Shown here piece after piece: positions 22,738 through 32,237 of a stretch of 64,000 bases of DNA. The DNA lies in NCBI GenBank assembly GCA_910589415.1, contig OU342630.1, positions 17,269,867 through 17,333,866 of the forward strand, in the 5' to 3' direction. A model generated the notes under the pieces. That model was given only the letters and a program-made list of their open reading frames with translations. It was not told where the DNA came from and did no database searches. Each line of letters starts with the position of its first letter. Within the stretch, counting starts at the first letter, position 1. The position numbers were made by a program, and so were the translations under genes. The stretch is from Malachius bipustulatus. Lineage: Eukaryota; Arthropoda; Insecta; Coleoptera; Melyridae.

Positions 22738-25700
22738 TAGATCTCAAAGCTTAAATATTATTCAGTGGAATGCGAGATCGATAAAACAGAACAAGCCTAG
22801 TCTATGTAACTATATTCATTTAAATCCTGTAGATATTGCTCTGGTCAGCGAAACATGGCTCCGAAAATCTGACAAATTCAATCTAAAAAGATATAAAATG
22901 GTGCGGTGTGATCGCACAGAAGGTAGGGGAGGTGGCACAGCCATATTAGTGGCTGATTATTTAGATTTTCAACCGATAAGGATCCAACATTCCCTGTCTA
23001 ATAAGGTCGATATATGCGGCATCAAGCTCACCCGTGGTAATGTAATTTTAATAAGTATTTATAAGCCACCAAATGTAGCAGTGTCGCAGAGGGAGTGGTG
23101 CTCCCTGTTTTCAAAGTGGCAACAAGAAAACGTTGTTATTGGGGGCGACTTTAACTGCCACCATGTCGCATGGGGCTCAGAAAAGGTTACGGCAGCTGGC
23201 CAAAAGCTTTATGACGCATTGGACAGTATCAGTAATATGCTAGTGTTGAATGATGGCAGACAAACCTTAGTGACAAGGCCGGTAGAGTCGTCCTCCGCGA
23301 TAGACTTAACCATTGTTAGTAACCGAATAGCTTGTGAGATAGATTGGAACGTTCACCAGGAGACACTGGGATCTAATCATTATTTAATTTCGATCACGTT
23401 ATATAGGAAATACGAAACACTCGAGAAACATCCCTACCTTAAGTGGAAAGAGACCAGTGCCGACTGGCATGAGTTCCAATCTGTCCTAGACAATAATTTG
23501 AGTGGAAATAATGTAGGCACTAGTGAAGGTAAATTTAATACATTATTAAACGCCCTAACATTAGCTTGTAATAAAAGTATGAAAGAGTATAAAATTTGTA
23601 AGAAAGGATCCATTCAACCACCTTGGTGGGACGAAGAATGTTCCAATATGTTTAAGAGAAGAAAGGAAGCGTTAATGTCATACAGAAGGCAATCCAACAT
23701 TGAAAACTACATAAAGTATAAAGAAGTGGAAGCAAAAGTTAAGAAGTTGTTTAAATACAAAAGCAGGCAGGCTTGGAAAAGTTTTGTTAGCAAACTTAAC
23801 AAACAAACACCGCTAACCGACATCTGGAAGTTTGTCAGGAAAATGAATGGCATGAACACCAATGAAATAAAACAACATATATCACTGAAACTCCTCGAAG
23901 ATATCTTCGATACAATTGTGCCAGCATATGCCTACAAACCTTTCCCGGAAATTACGGAAACCTCCCAATCCCAAGCAAACAACCCCCTCAGTAAGCCGTT
24001 CACACCCTCCGAACTGCAGCGTAGCCTCCATTTGTCATCATCAAATACATCACCCGGCCGGGACCGGATTACGTATAGCATACTTAATGCCACAACCACT
24101 AAGTTCAAGGAAGCATTGCTAGAAACCTTTAATGACATTAGGGTAACGGGTAGATACCCAGAAGAAATGAAACAAATAGTAATCACTCTAATTCACAAAC
24201 ATGGTAAACCTTACGATCAACCAAGTGGGTATAGGTCGATCTCATTGATGTCGTGTCTGACGAAGTCATACGAAAGATTGGTCAAAATGAGACTCGAACA
24301 CTTTTGCGAGAACCAGAATTGCTTACATAGAAATCAATTCGGTTTCAGGAGAGGCCGGGGCACTACTGATGCAGTAGCACACTTGGTTACTGATTTACAA
24401 TGTGGGCTTACCCAAAATAAGTATATCATGTGCCTGTTTATAGACTTAAAGGGGGCCTATGATTCAGTAAATCTTGCAACACTGATGAAAGACCTACAAA
24501 CGGTGGGATTGAGCAGAACACACTCTGTCAATCTGGCGACTTTGTATGTTAACCGAGCCATCTATATAAAAGACAATCTCAATAGACTCCACGGCCCCAG
24601 GTTCACATCCAAAGGACTACCCCAGGGTTCGATTTTGAGTCCATTGCTCTTCAACATTTACACCAGAAACTTACATGATATGTTAGACAAGCAGCTGAGT
24701 TGTATCCAATATGCAGACGACATCTGTATTTATACGACCCAAGATAGTTTTGAGAAGTGCCTCAAAATGTATAAACGAGCAACATATATCCTTAAGATGT
24801 GGATTGAGGAACGGGAATTCGACCTTAATGAAGAAAAATCGAGAGTGGTGTTTTTCACCAGGCACAGAATCAGACCCCCAGAATTAATGATAAGCAGAAG
24901 TTACAATATCAGGACAGCCCCAGGATATAAGTACCTTGGAATATTCTTGGATTCGAAGCTGCTTTGGACAAAGCAAATAGAGGATGTTATAAGTAGGTGC
25001 GAGAGAGGAGTAAATATCCTGAAATTAAGCGTCCATGCGAAATGGGGTGCAGACAGAGACACGGCGCTCATGTTTTATAGGGCATACATTCGAGCAATTA
25101 TAGACTACGGTATAATATTCTACCTTAGCTCCTCAAAAACTAACATGAGAAAGCTCCAAACCGTTCAAAACAAAGCGCTGAAGACCTGTATCGGAGCTAT
25201 GAAATCTACCCCCAATGAAATCGTTTACGCAGAGTCGAAGGAACCACCACTGAAAATAAGAGCAAGATATCTGGCAGGCAAATACATTTTAAAAGTCAAC
25301 GCAACATTTCCGGAACTAATGAAAAAAGTTCAATATGTATTTACGGAAACCCTGGACAACAAATATTGGAACTGCAAGGTAAACCCACCATTAACAGAAG
25401 CGTATGAAGACATAATGCCATTCGCAGATCGCATAGACAAATCGGATAAAATGCCGTATTATGACATCCCTTACGAAAAACTATACTGCACGATCAAGTG
25501 CATAAGACCACCAATAGAACAGAATACGCATCAAATGGTCGTGATTAACACCTACAAAGAAATTCTTCATAAATACGACGGACTGATACAAATATATACC
25601 GACGGCTCAAAAAACGACGCAGGAACAGGTTGTGCCTACTTCATTCCAGACACTCAAACCTCGAAGAAGATAAAGCTACCCAGAGAATCCTCCATATATA

Positions 25701-26449
25701 CTGCAGAACTAACAGCAATAGAAATGGCCTTAGAATGGTTTGTCAACAGCGATAATCATGGAGCACTTATTTTGTCAGACTCATTGGCAGCGTTATACAG
25801 TATTCAATCAGCATACAAAGGAAGGGGCAAAAATAAAACTGTATACAGAATTCTATCAAAACTACCTGAAAACCGTAGAGTAGTCTTTGTATGGGTGAAA
25901 GGGCACTCGGGTATTCACGGTAATGAAATCGTCGATAGATTGGCCAAGGAAAGTATCGAAAATCCAGATGAAATATCTCGCAAACTTGAATATAGTGACC
26001 TATTCGCAGACATTAAGTGTAAAAGTCAAGACGCTTGGAGATTGGAATTGCGCTTATACTGCGCTAATACTAACAACCCGTATACAGTTATTCACCCAAA
26101 CCTTCCAACCAACGAAGATCTACGAATATACCAGCATCACAGTAGAGAATTCAGTACTACTATGCTAAGAATGAGGACAAACCACGGCCGTTTCCCAGGT
26201 CATCTTTTTAAAATAGGGGTGGTCCCGGACCCTAATTGCGGATGTAACCAGGGGGTGAGGGCAGACCTAGACCACATCATCTTCACATGCCCAAATAACG
26301 ACCAAGCACGAGAAAAGCTAATAAACAGTATCAGCAAAGAGATTTCAAGACAGATGCCACTCACCTTGGTGAACTTATTCTTGACGAGGAAACGATGCAT
26401 ACTGGCAGCCTTATATAACTTCTGCAGGGAAATAAACTTAAATTTATAA
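22721..26449 (+). CDS. ORF2 endonuclease-reverse transcriptase-RNase H of the I-type element
   Basis: 1,242 residues, intact. Order: APE-like endonuclease (IIQWNARSI near residue 10, LVSETWL near 41, GGDFNCHHVAWGS near 142, a GSNHYLIS box near 220); reverse transcriptase (LFIDLKGAYDSV near 575, GLPQGSILSPLLFN near 635, YADD at about 664-667, YLGIFLDSKL near 745); RNase H (IYTDGSKNDAG with Asp at 961, AELTAIEMAL, ILSDSLAAL, WVKGHSGIHGNEIVDRLAKE); and a C-terminal CGCN...DHIIFTCPN cysteine-histidine motif. It would nick target DNA and copy the RNA there. The ATG at 22721 overlaps the end of ORF1 in another frame, suggesting termination-reinitiation. Confidence 0.95.
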   Translation: MIPRTDRSQSLNIIQWNARSIKQNKPSLCNYIHLNPVDIALVSETWLRKSDKFNLKRYKMVRCDRTEGRGGGTAILVADYLDFQPIRIQHSLSNKVDICGIKLTRGNVILISIYKPPNVAVSQREWCSLFSKWQQENVVIGGDFNCHHVAWGSEKVTAAGQKLYDALDSISNMLVLNDGRQTLVTRPVESSSAIDLTIVSNRIACEIDWNVHQETLGSNHYLISITLYRKYETLEKHPYLKWKETSADWHEFQSVLDNNLSGNNVGTSEGKFNTLLNALTLACNKSMKEYKICKKGSIQPPWWDEECSNMFKRRKEALMSYRRQSNIENYIKYKEVEAKVKKLFKYKSRQAWKSFVSKLNKQTPLTDIWKFVRKMNGMNTNEIKQHISLKLLEDIFDTIVPAYAYKPFPEITETSQSQANNPLSKPFTPSELQRSLHLSSSNTSPGRDRITYSILNATTTKFKEALLETFNDIRVTGRYPEEMKQIVITLIHKHGKPYDQPSGYRSISLMSCLTKSYERLVKMRLEHFCENQNCLHRNQFGFRRGRGTTDAVAHLVTDLQCGLTQNKYIMCLFIDLKGAYDSVNLATLMKDLQTVGLSRTHSVNLATLYVNRAIYIKDNLNRLHGPRFTSKGLPQGSILSPLLFNIYTRNLHDMLDKQLSCIQYADDICIYTTQDSFEKCLKMYKRATYILKMWIEEREFDLNEEKSRVVFFTRHRIRPPELMISRSYNIRTAPGYKYLGIFLDSKLLWTKQIEDVISRCERGVNILKLSVHAKWGADRDTALMFYRAYIRAIIDYGIIFYLSSSKTNMRKLQTVQNKALKTCIGAMKSTPNEIVYAESKEPPLKIRARYLAGKYILKVNATFPELMKKVQYVFTETLDNKYWNCKVNPPLTEAYEDIMPFADRIDKSDKMPYYDIPYEKLYCTIKCIRPPIEQNTHQMVVINTYKEILHKYDGLIQIYTDGSKNDAGTGCAYFIPDTQTSKKIKLPRESSIYTAELTAIEMALEWFVNSDNHGALILSDSLAALYSIQSAYKGRGKNKTVYRILSKLPENRRVVFVWVKGHSGIHGNEIVDRLAKESIENPDEISRKLEYSDLFADIKCKSQDAWRLELRLYCANTNNPYTVIHPNLPTNEDLRIYQHHSREFSTTMLRMRTNHGRFPGHLFKIGVVPDPNCGCNQGVRADLDHIIFTCPNNDQAREKLINSISKEISRQMPLTLVNLFLTRKRCILAALYNFCREINLNL

Positions 26450-26504
26450 TGTGAAAGCGAATACTTATGTCTTTTGCATACAGGTATGGATATGTATTGT
26501 AAAT

Positions 26505-26711
26505 GAAACCGAAAAAAAAAAATAAAAAAAAAAAATAAAAAAAAATAAAAAAAAAAAAAAATAATAAGAAAAAAAAAATAGAGTATAAATATTTAAAAAA
26601 AAAAAAAATAAAAAAAAAAATAAAAAAAAATGATAAAAAAATAGAGTATAAAAAAAAAAAAATAAAAAAAAAAAAAGAATAAAAAAAAAAAATAAAAAAA
26701 AAAAGAGTATA

Positions 26712-26748
<37 letters not shown>

Positions 26749-26750
26749 GT
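26505..26750 (+). repeat. A-rich tract in the 3' UTR of the I-type element
   Basis: About 240 bp made almost entirely of A runs broken by single T residues and two GAGTATA words. It lies between the ORF2 stop and about 200 bp of unique 3' UTR, so it is internal rather than a terminal poly(A). It creates a meaningless phenylalanine-rich frame on the other strand. Confidence 0.85.
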
Positions 26751-26951
26751 AAGTAATCTAAAAAATGTAAGAAAAGGAAAGTGGAATAATTGTTCAATGT
26801 AGGATAGGGATGTAATCTTTTTGTATACTTTGTACTTTGTATTGAATGATGCTTTAACTGCAACCTCTGTGACATTGTTACATCCAAATACAAAAGTCTG
26901 TGACTAATGGGGTTTCATTAACCCTGAGGTCAAATCACCACCACCACCACC

Positions 26952-26963
26952 AAGATACACGTT
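26952..26963. repeat. 3' target-site duplication of the I-type element
   Basis: AAGATACACGTT directly follows the (CAC)n end of the element and matches 21084-21095 exactly. Confidence 0.9.
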
Positions 26964-27400
26964 GAACACACAATTTGACGAACGATTGAAAGTCACTATA
27001 TATACCTATATTGAGTTTTTCAGCAAAGTAGATAAAAATCACCATTCTTCGACCGACGATATTTCAACCATACCACTAGACACTAGACCGAATTCAATTC
27101 ATGGAGCTTGAATGAAACTCGACACAGAATTGAGTGCTCTTTGATTTTTGTAGGGATAAAACATTCGGTGGAACGCACTGTTTCGATGCTATATAGACAA
27201 AAAACTGAAAAAAGTCCGAAACTTTCTGGTTTTTTTAGACTTCCTGACCTGACTCGAGTGGCGGTCAATGAGGGACCGTGCAAACCCAGGATACTTAAAT
27301 ACCCTTGACGTCAGATGAACTGATCAAAACAATAATTCGCTTGCCAACACTTTTTTTTTCAAGTGACCTCTCTAATTTGACTATCCTAGTACGGTTTCAA
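26964..27400. repeat. Right inverted arm of the host element
   Basis: This is the inverted counterpart of parts of 19880-20870 (GACCGACGAT, GAATTCAAT, CTGACTCGAGTGGCGGTC, TGACGTCAGATGAACTGATC). Short open frames here read through the arm. Confidence 0.7.
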
Positions 27401-27824
27401 TGATGTTTATGAGTTTAGACCGGATGGCTGAAGTGAAACTTATTCTTTAGAAAATTTACCTAATAAAATTCTATAAACACAAATTAACTTTTTGTTTTGG
27501 ATTTATAATGTTGACCATGGGGATTTCGCTTGCTACAAGAACGGTAACCCCACACAGGGAGTACATACATCGTTATTATTAACGCGAATGAGGATCGTCT
27601 AGTTTATTTATAAAATTTAAGACTTTTTATTATATATTTTTTTCAGTTTTTAAAACAGTAAGGTATATTTCAGTCGCTCACAAAATGAATTATTATAGCA
27701 GTCCCTTAGTTATTAACTGCTCACGCCTAAGCTTCACAACCTCGTGCATCTAATCTTGGGCGTCAAAGCTATTTATCCTCTTGTGGCACAATACACAATG
27801 TCACAATGTATAGGTAGATAACTA
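27401..27824. other. No gene seen
   Basis: AT-rich DNA between the right inverted arm and the tandem LTR-like units. Nothing recognised. Confidence 0.35.
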
Positions 27825-28429
27825 GATACTGAAAGGACCCAAATCAGATAGCAACTGCGCATGCTACGATCGAAACCTAAGAGTCGATCCTATTCATTTG
27901 ATTCTATGTATTAAAATGTCTTTTGTCACTTTTCGCGCTTTCAAAGCAGAAACGTCAATTTTGTCATAAACCCAAAGGTATCCAATTTGGCACGTGGGAC
28001 GGCATTGTCATTAAGTCTACACTCAGTGGTCACTTTTCACTTTTTTTCTGACATCGAGACAGTGAACACCAGCCGCCAGCTCAGCTGTTGCGATAATAAT
28101 TTATTGTTTTTGTTTATTTATACGCACGTGAGTAATAATTTATTTATTTATTGTTATTGAAATATTACAAGAGACTAGCTCTTACCTTTTACTGTTTATT
28201 TATTGTTGAAGCATCATTTATTTAAAAGACAATGGTAAGGAAGGCACGTGGTCCTGGTTAATTTAATAATTACATACTGAAAGGGCCCAAACCATATAAC
28301 AACTGCGCAAGTGCGCATGTTAAAAATTGTAAACTTAAGAGTCGATCCTATTCACTTATCTTCTATGTATTCAAATGTCATTTGTCATTTTTTTTTTAAT
28401 TTTAAAAAGGAGGGAGCATCGGTCTTAAC
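27825..28429 (+). repeat. Tandem LTR-like units, left part
   Basis: One unit runs about 27825-28265. Its beginning (TACTGAAAG, CAACTGCGCA, AAGAGTCGATCCTATTCA) recurs at about 28275-28400. Its later part (GACATCGAGACAGTGAACAC, ATTTATACGCACGTGAGT, AAGAGACTAGCTCTTACC) recurs at about 37945-38270. The second unit is therefore split by the nested transposons at 28430-37742. Confidence 0.7.
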
Positions 28430-28510
28430 TACAGGGTGTCTGCTTAAGGCTGGCCACCGGCTATATCTCGGAAACTAATGGGCCTAGAACCTCAAAATTA
28501 AAAATTTCCA

Positions 28511-28518
28511 GACATAAG
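28511..28518. repeat. Left 8-bp target duplication of the P-like transposon
   Basis: GACATAAG here is repeated at 36964-36971 on the other side of the P-like element. Eight-base duplications are usual for P-element transposases. Confidence 0.85.
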
Positions 28519-28661
28519 CATGGCCACCTTCACTTACAGGCCGGAACCTTAGATGTGGCAACACTGTCCAGCCCACTAGCAGAAGGCCTACCGTGTTCGC
28601 GCCAAAGCATACTGATTTGAAAAAATCTTCTCCAGTTATTCGAGTTTACAACTAAAATATA

Positions 28662-29065
28662 TGCAAGTCCCCAAAGGTTCCCGCTTTTATGATCGAATCG
28701 GAACAATGAGGATTTGCACTAATGTGCAGTGAAAGAAACACACGGCTGCTAATTACACTGCTCAGTGAGAGCGGAACTGATTTATTTAACAATTAGACAT
28801 CGTGAACACTTTACAAAACGTGGAAGATTACAACTTAGAAAAAGAATTGGAAAACAAGGCGCTTGCAGTCTTGCACCACCCGTGTGGGGCCGTAAGACCG
28901 CTTCGACGACTCGTGACAAGTGACAAGCGGAGGCGCATGTCACTTCAGTGGCTGCCGAACTGGAACTGGGGTTGATTCACCGAGAAGACGTCTCGTGTCA
29001 CCAACGTCTGCTTGCGCCGAGAGCTCTGCGCCGGCGCCGGAGAAAAGGCCGATGGAAGCGCCACA
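28662..29065 (-). repeat. 3' LTR of the gypsy element
   Basis: It starts TGCAAGTCCCC and ends GCGCCACA on the plus strand (so TG...CA) and matches 33358-33761 over its full 404 bp by eye. The last roughly 40 codons of pol lie inside it. Confidence 0.92.
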
Positions 29066-32000
29066 GCTACTCCCTCCCCAATGACCTTCGCGGGCTGCGA
29101 AGGGAATGAGAAAGTTACCCTCTTCTTGTCAGGTCTAGTGCTCCTAGAAGGCAAACTGGGCTGTTTGTCCGGCTGAGGCGACTGCGGTGACACAGGAACA
29201 AGATGCTCGAGATCAGCTGCAGCTAGGAAGGCGGGCTTCAGCTGGTCTGTGGAGAGCGTCTTAACAGCACCATTGACGTCTACGACGAAGGTGCGGTCGT
29301 CGATTCTCCTGACGACTCGGTGGGGGCCGGAGTACGGCTGTTCCAGCGGTTTCTTTACAGAGTCGATGCGACGAAAGACATAGTCGCAGGTGGCCAGGTC
29401 TTTAAAAATGAACGGACGGTGGTTGCTGTGCCTCGAGGCCGGAACTGGACGGATGGCATTGAAAAGGCGCCGGAGGTCCGTGACGAAATCCAACGGACTG
29501 CATGTTGCCACAGGCCGAGGATCGATGAATTCTCCGGGTATACGGAGAGATGTCCCGAAGACCATCTCCGCTGGTGAAGCTTGTAGGTCCTCCTTGAATG
29601 TAGTTCGCAAGCCTAAGAGAACTATTGGAAGCACCCTCGGCCAGGGCATCTCGGGTGCGCTGTTGAACGCTGCCAGCAACGTACATCTCATGGAGGCCTT
29701 GAGTGTCCGATGCATTCGTTCTACCATGCCATTTGATTGGGGATGATACGATGTCGTGTGAATTTGGTGTGCTCCCAGGAGGCGAGACAGCTCGCGGTGG
29801 AGCTCGGCTTCGAATTGGGCACCTTGGTCCGTGGTAATTTCCAGAGGCGTCCCAAAACAGGAAACCCAGTCGTTGACAAAGGCTCGAGCGACGGTCGGTG
29901 CCGTCATGTCCCGCACTGGCAGAGCTTGTGGCCAGCGTGTATAACGGTCGATGATAGTGAGGCAGTGCTCAAAACCCTCGCATGGCGGAACCTTGATAAG
30001 GTCCAAGTGGACATGGTCGAAGCGGCTGTCCGGGGTCTTGAAGCTGCCTAGCTCTGCTCGGTTGTGGCGGTGAACCTTAGACTTCTGGCAAGGGATGCAC
30101 TGCTTGGCCCAAAGAAAAACGTCCTTCCGAAGACTCGGCCAAAAGTATTTGAGGGCGATCCTCTTCGCTGTAGCTCGGCCGCTGGGGTGAGAGAGATTAT
30201 GGACTGCGTCGAAGGCTTGTCGACGCTGTGCTACTGGAAGGTACGGCTTGATGGTGCCGTTGTATTCTGTGCATACCAAAGAACACCCGTCAAGTTCCAA
30301 ACGGTGAAGTTTGAGGCGAGGGACGACCAACAGGTGGGGAAGTTGCTCGTCCCTGGCTTGCTCGTCGCTGATGGCTCTGAAGTTCAAAAGGGGAGAGATT
30401 GAAACAGTTTCGACCCGAGACAGTGCGTCTGCGACGGCGTTGGCTTCGCCGGGCGTGAATTCTAGGCGTGTGTCGAACTGGGCGATGAAGTCCAGCTGAC
30501 GACTCTGCCGGGGTGATGCCTTCTCGGGACGCTGCTTTAACGCAAAGGTGAGAGGCCGATGGTCCGTGTAAGTGGTGAACGGCCTTCCCTCGAGAATGCG
30601 CTGAAAATGTTTGATTGCAGCGAATATGGCAAGTAGCTCACGATCGTATGTGGCGTAGCGCTGCTCGGTCTCGGAGAGCTTCCTCGAAAAGAATCCCAGT
30701 GGGACGCAGGTACCATCGGCAAGCTGCTGATCCAGGGCTGCACCTATGGCCGTGCTGGAGGCGTCAGTGCGCAAGGCGAGTGGTTGTGACGGCGAGAGGA
30801 AGGCTGATGTTGTTGCGGACGCGATGGCTTGCTTGCAACGCTCGAACGACTCGCTCGCTTGCTCGGTCCAAACGAGATTGGCCTTCTTCTTTGTTACGCC
30901 CCGAAGTAGATCCGTGAGCGGAGCTTGTAGAAGGGCGGCCTGAGGTATGCAGCGACGGTAGAAGTTCAGCATTCCGATGAATCGCCTGAGTTGAGTGGAG
31001 TCCTCGGGCCTCGGGAACTCGATGATGGCCTGAGTTTTGGGCTCCGGCGGACGAAAGCCGCTTTCTGAAACAAGATAGCCAGAAAAAACTACCTGTGGTT
31101 GAGCAATTTGGCATTTGCTCCAATTGATTTGAAGACGGGCTGCGTTCAGCGTTGAAAGAAGCTCAGAGAGGTGGGTCTGGTGATCCTCGTGGCTGTTCGA
31201 ACAGACGAGGAGGTCGTCTTGGTACTTGCGCACGAAAGGCAGCTTCCTGAGCAGATGGTTGATCGTGCGCTGCATCGTCTGCGTGGCATTCTTCAGACCG
31301 AGTGGCATGCCCAAAACCTCGAACAGTCCGAACGGCGTTGTGACCGCGGTCTTCTCAATGTCCTCCGGTGCCGTCGGAATTTGGTAGAAGGCCTTGCGGA
31401 GGTCTATAACAGAAAAAACTTTACCCTGAGCATCTTGAAGGAGATCTTCAATGACAGGGAGCGGGTATCGGTCTGGGCGAGTGATTGAATTGAGCTGGCG
31501 ATAGTCCCCAGTGGCTCGCCAACTTCCATCTTCCTTCGGAACCATGTGGAGGGGGCTGGCCCATTGACTTGATGATGGGCGAATGATGCGGCGCTCCAGC
31601 AGGTCGTCAAATTCTCGCTTGGCTGCGATGAGGCGTTCTCCAGAGAGTCGGCGGGGTCGAGCGAAAACCGGTGGGCCGTTGGTCACGATGTGGTGATGTA
31701 CTGGCAGATCGGGCACATGTGCCATTTCTCCAGCGCGTGCGGAGCTCTGGGCGAAGTTGTCGATGAGCTGCCTGTAGACGTCTCCGAGGGGACCGTCTGG
31801 GATGACCTTCGTTGAGATGACACCGATTGAGTGGAGCTCTGGAACTGGGCCGACCGTGCAAGAAGTGGAGAGACTGGTGAGGCCGTCTAGCAGACGGCGA
31901 CCCTGAAGGTCGACTAGCAGGCCATGGTGTTTGAGAGCGTCGGCTCCGAGAATCGCTGTCTGTACATCGGCAATGACGAACTTCCACAGGAACGGGCGGC

Positions 32001-32178
32001 GCAGGCCGATGTTGAGTGTGAGTTGCCGCGTGCCGAACGTAGCGATGGGCGTTCCGTTTGCTGCTTCCAGAACCAAGCTCTGCCTCTGGAGTGGCTTGGC
32101 AACGCTGCGTTTGGGGATGATTGACAGCACCGATCCGGAGTCAACGAGGAACCGGATCGAAGAGGTGCGGTCTGTCAC
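28945..32178 (-). CDS. pol: Pol polyprotein (protease, RT, RNase H, integrase) of the gypsy element
   Basis: The first ATG is at 32178 (1,077 codons), but the open frame continues upstream to about 32243, where it meets gag in the -1 frame. Visible domains: aspartic protease FLVDSGS (residues 10-16); reverse transcriptase with SVIDLRKAFYQI (near 256) and a YQDD catalytic box (319-322); RNase H with RTDASSTAIGAAL (near 470); integrase with a His-His-Cys-Cys zinc finger (H660, H664, C694, C697) and catalytic Asp726, Asp784, Glu820. No stop or frameshift disrupts it. It ends inside the 3' LTR. There is no env gene. Confidence 0.94.
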   Translation of the reverse strand: MTDRTSSIRFLVDSGSVLSIIPKRSVAKPLQRQSLVLEAANGTPIATFGTRQLTLNIGLRRPFLWKFVIADVQTAILGADALKHHGLLVDLQGRRLLDGLTSLSTSCTVGPVPELHSIGVISTKVIPDGPLGDVYRQLIDNFAQSSARAGEMAHVPDLPVHHHIVTNGPPVFARPRRLSGERLIAAKREFDDLLERRIIRPSSSQWASPLHMVPKEDGSWRATGDYRQLNSITRPDRYPLPVIEDLLQDAQGKVFSVIDLRKAFYQIPTAPEDIEKTAVTTPFGLFEVLGMPLGLKNATQTMQRTINHLLRKLPFVRKYQDDLLVCSNSHEDHQTHLSELLSTLNAARLQINWSKCQIAQPQVVFSGYLVSESGFRPPEPKTQAIIEFPRPEDSTQLRRFIGMLNFYRRCIPQAALLQAPLTDLLRGVTKKKANLVWTEQASESFERCKQAIASATTSAFLSPSQPLALRTDASSTAIGAALDQQLADGTCVPLGFFSRKLSETEQRYATYDRELLAIFAAIKHFQRILEGRPFTTYTDHRPLTFALKQRPEKASPRQSRQLDFIAQFDTRLEFTPGEANAVADALSRVETVSISPLLNFRAISDEQARDEQLPHLLVVPRLKLHRLELDGCSLVCTEYNGTIKPYLPVAQRRQAFDAVHNLSHPSGRATAKRIALKYFWPSLRKDVFLWAKQCIPCQKSKVHRHNRAELGSFKTPDSRFDHVHLDLIKVPPCEGFEHCLTIIDRYTRWPQALPVRDMTAPTVARAFVNDWVSCFGTPLEITTDQGAQFEAELHRELSRLLGAHQIHTTSYHPQSNGMVERMHRTLKASMRCTLLAAFNSAPEMPWPRVLPIVLLGLRTTFKEDLQASPAEMVFGTSLRIPGEFIDPRPVATCSPLDFVTDLRRLFNAIRPVPASRHSNHRPFIFKDLATCDYVFRRIDSVKKPLEQPYSGPHRVVRRIDDRTFVVDVNGAVKTLSTDQLKPAFLAAADLEHLVPVSPQSPQPDKQPSLPSRSTRPDKKRVTFSFPSQPAKVIGEGVAVALPSAFSPAPAQSSRRKQTLVTRDVFSVNQPQFQFGSH
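29068..29081 (-). promoter_or_regulatory. Polypurine tract for plus-strand priming
   Basis: Read on the minus strand, a purine-rich TTGGGGAGGGAG lies just before the 3' LTR, the expected position for second-strand priming in LTR elements. It is also inside the pol reading frame. Confidence 0.6.
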
Positions 32179-32237
32179 ATAGAGGCGGCTTTCCGAAGAG
32201 CAGCCGGTGACTGCCGCCGAGTATGTCGCCGGCTTCT

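Larger units (their letters stand above)
21096..26951 (+). mobile_element. Full-length I-type non-LTR retrotransposon
   Basis: A 5,856-bp element bounded by a perfect 12-bp target duplication. It begins CAGTTTAGTTTGAATTATTG, has a 217-bp 5' UTR, ORF1 (Gag-like), ORF2 (endonuclease, reverse transcriptase, RNase H), an A-rich 3' UTR and a short (CAC)n terminus. Both ORFs are intact, so the copy could be autonomous. The presence of RNase H and the endonuclease style place it in the I superfamily; the exact clade would need a tree. Confidence 0.93.

Noticed and set aside
26465..26893. 142-codon phenylalanine-rich minus-strand frame
   Set aside because: It is the complement of the A-rich tract in the 3' UTR of the I-type element; no signal peptide or domain, only low complexity.
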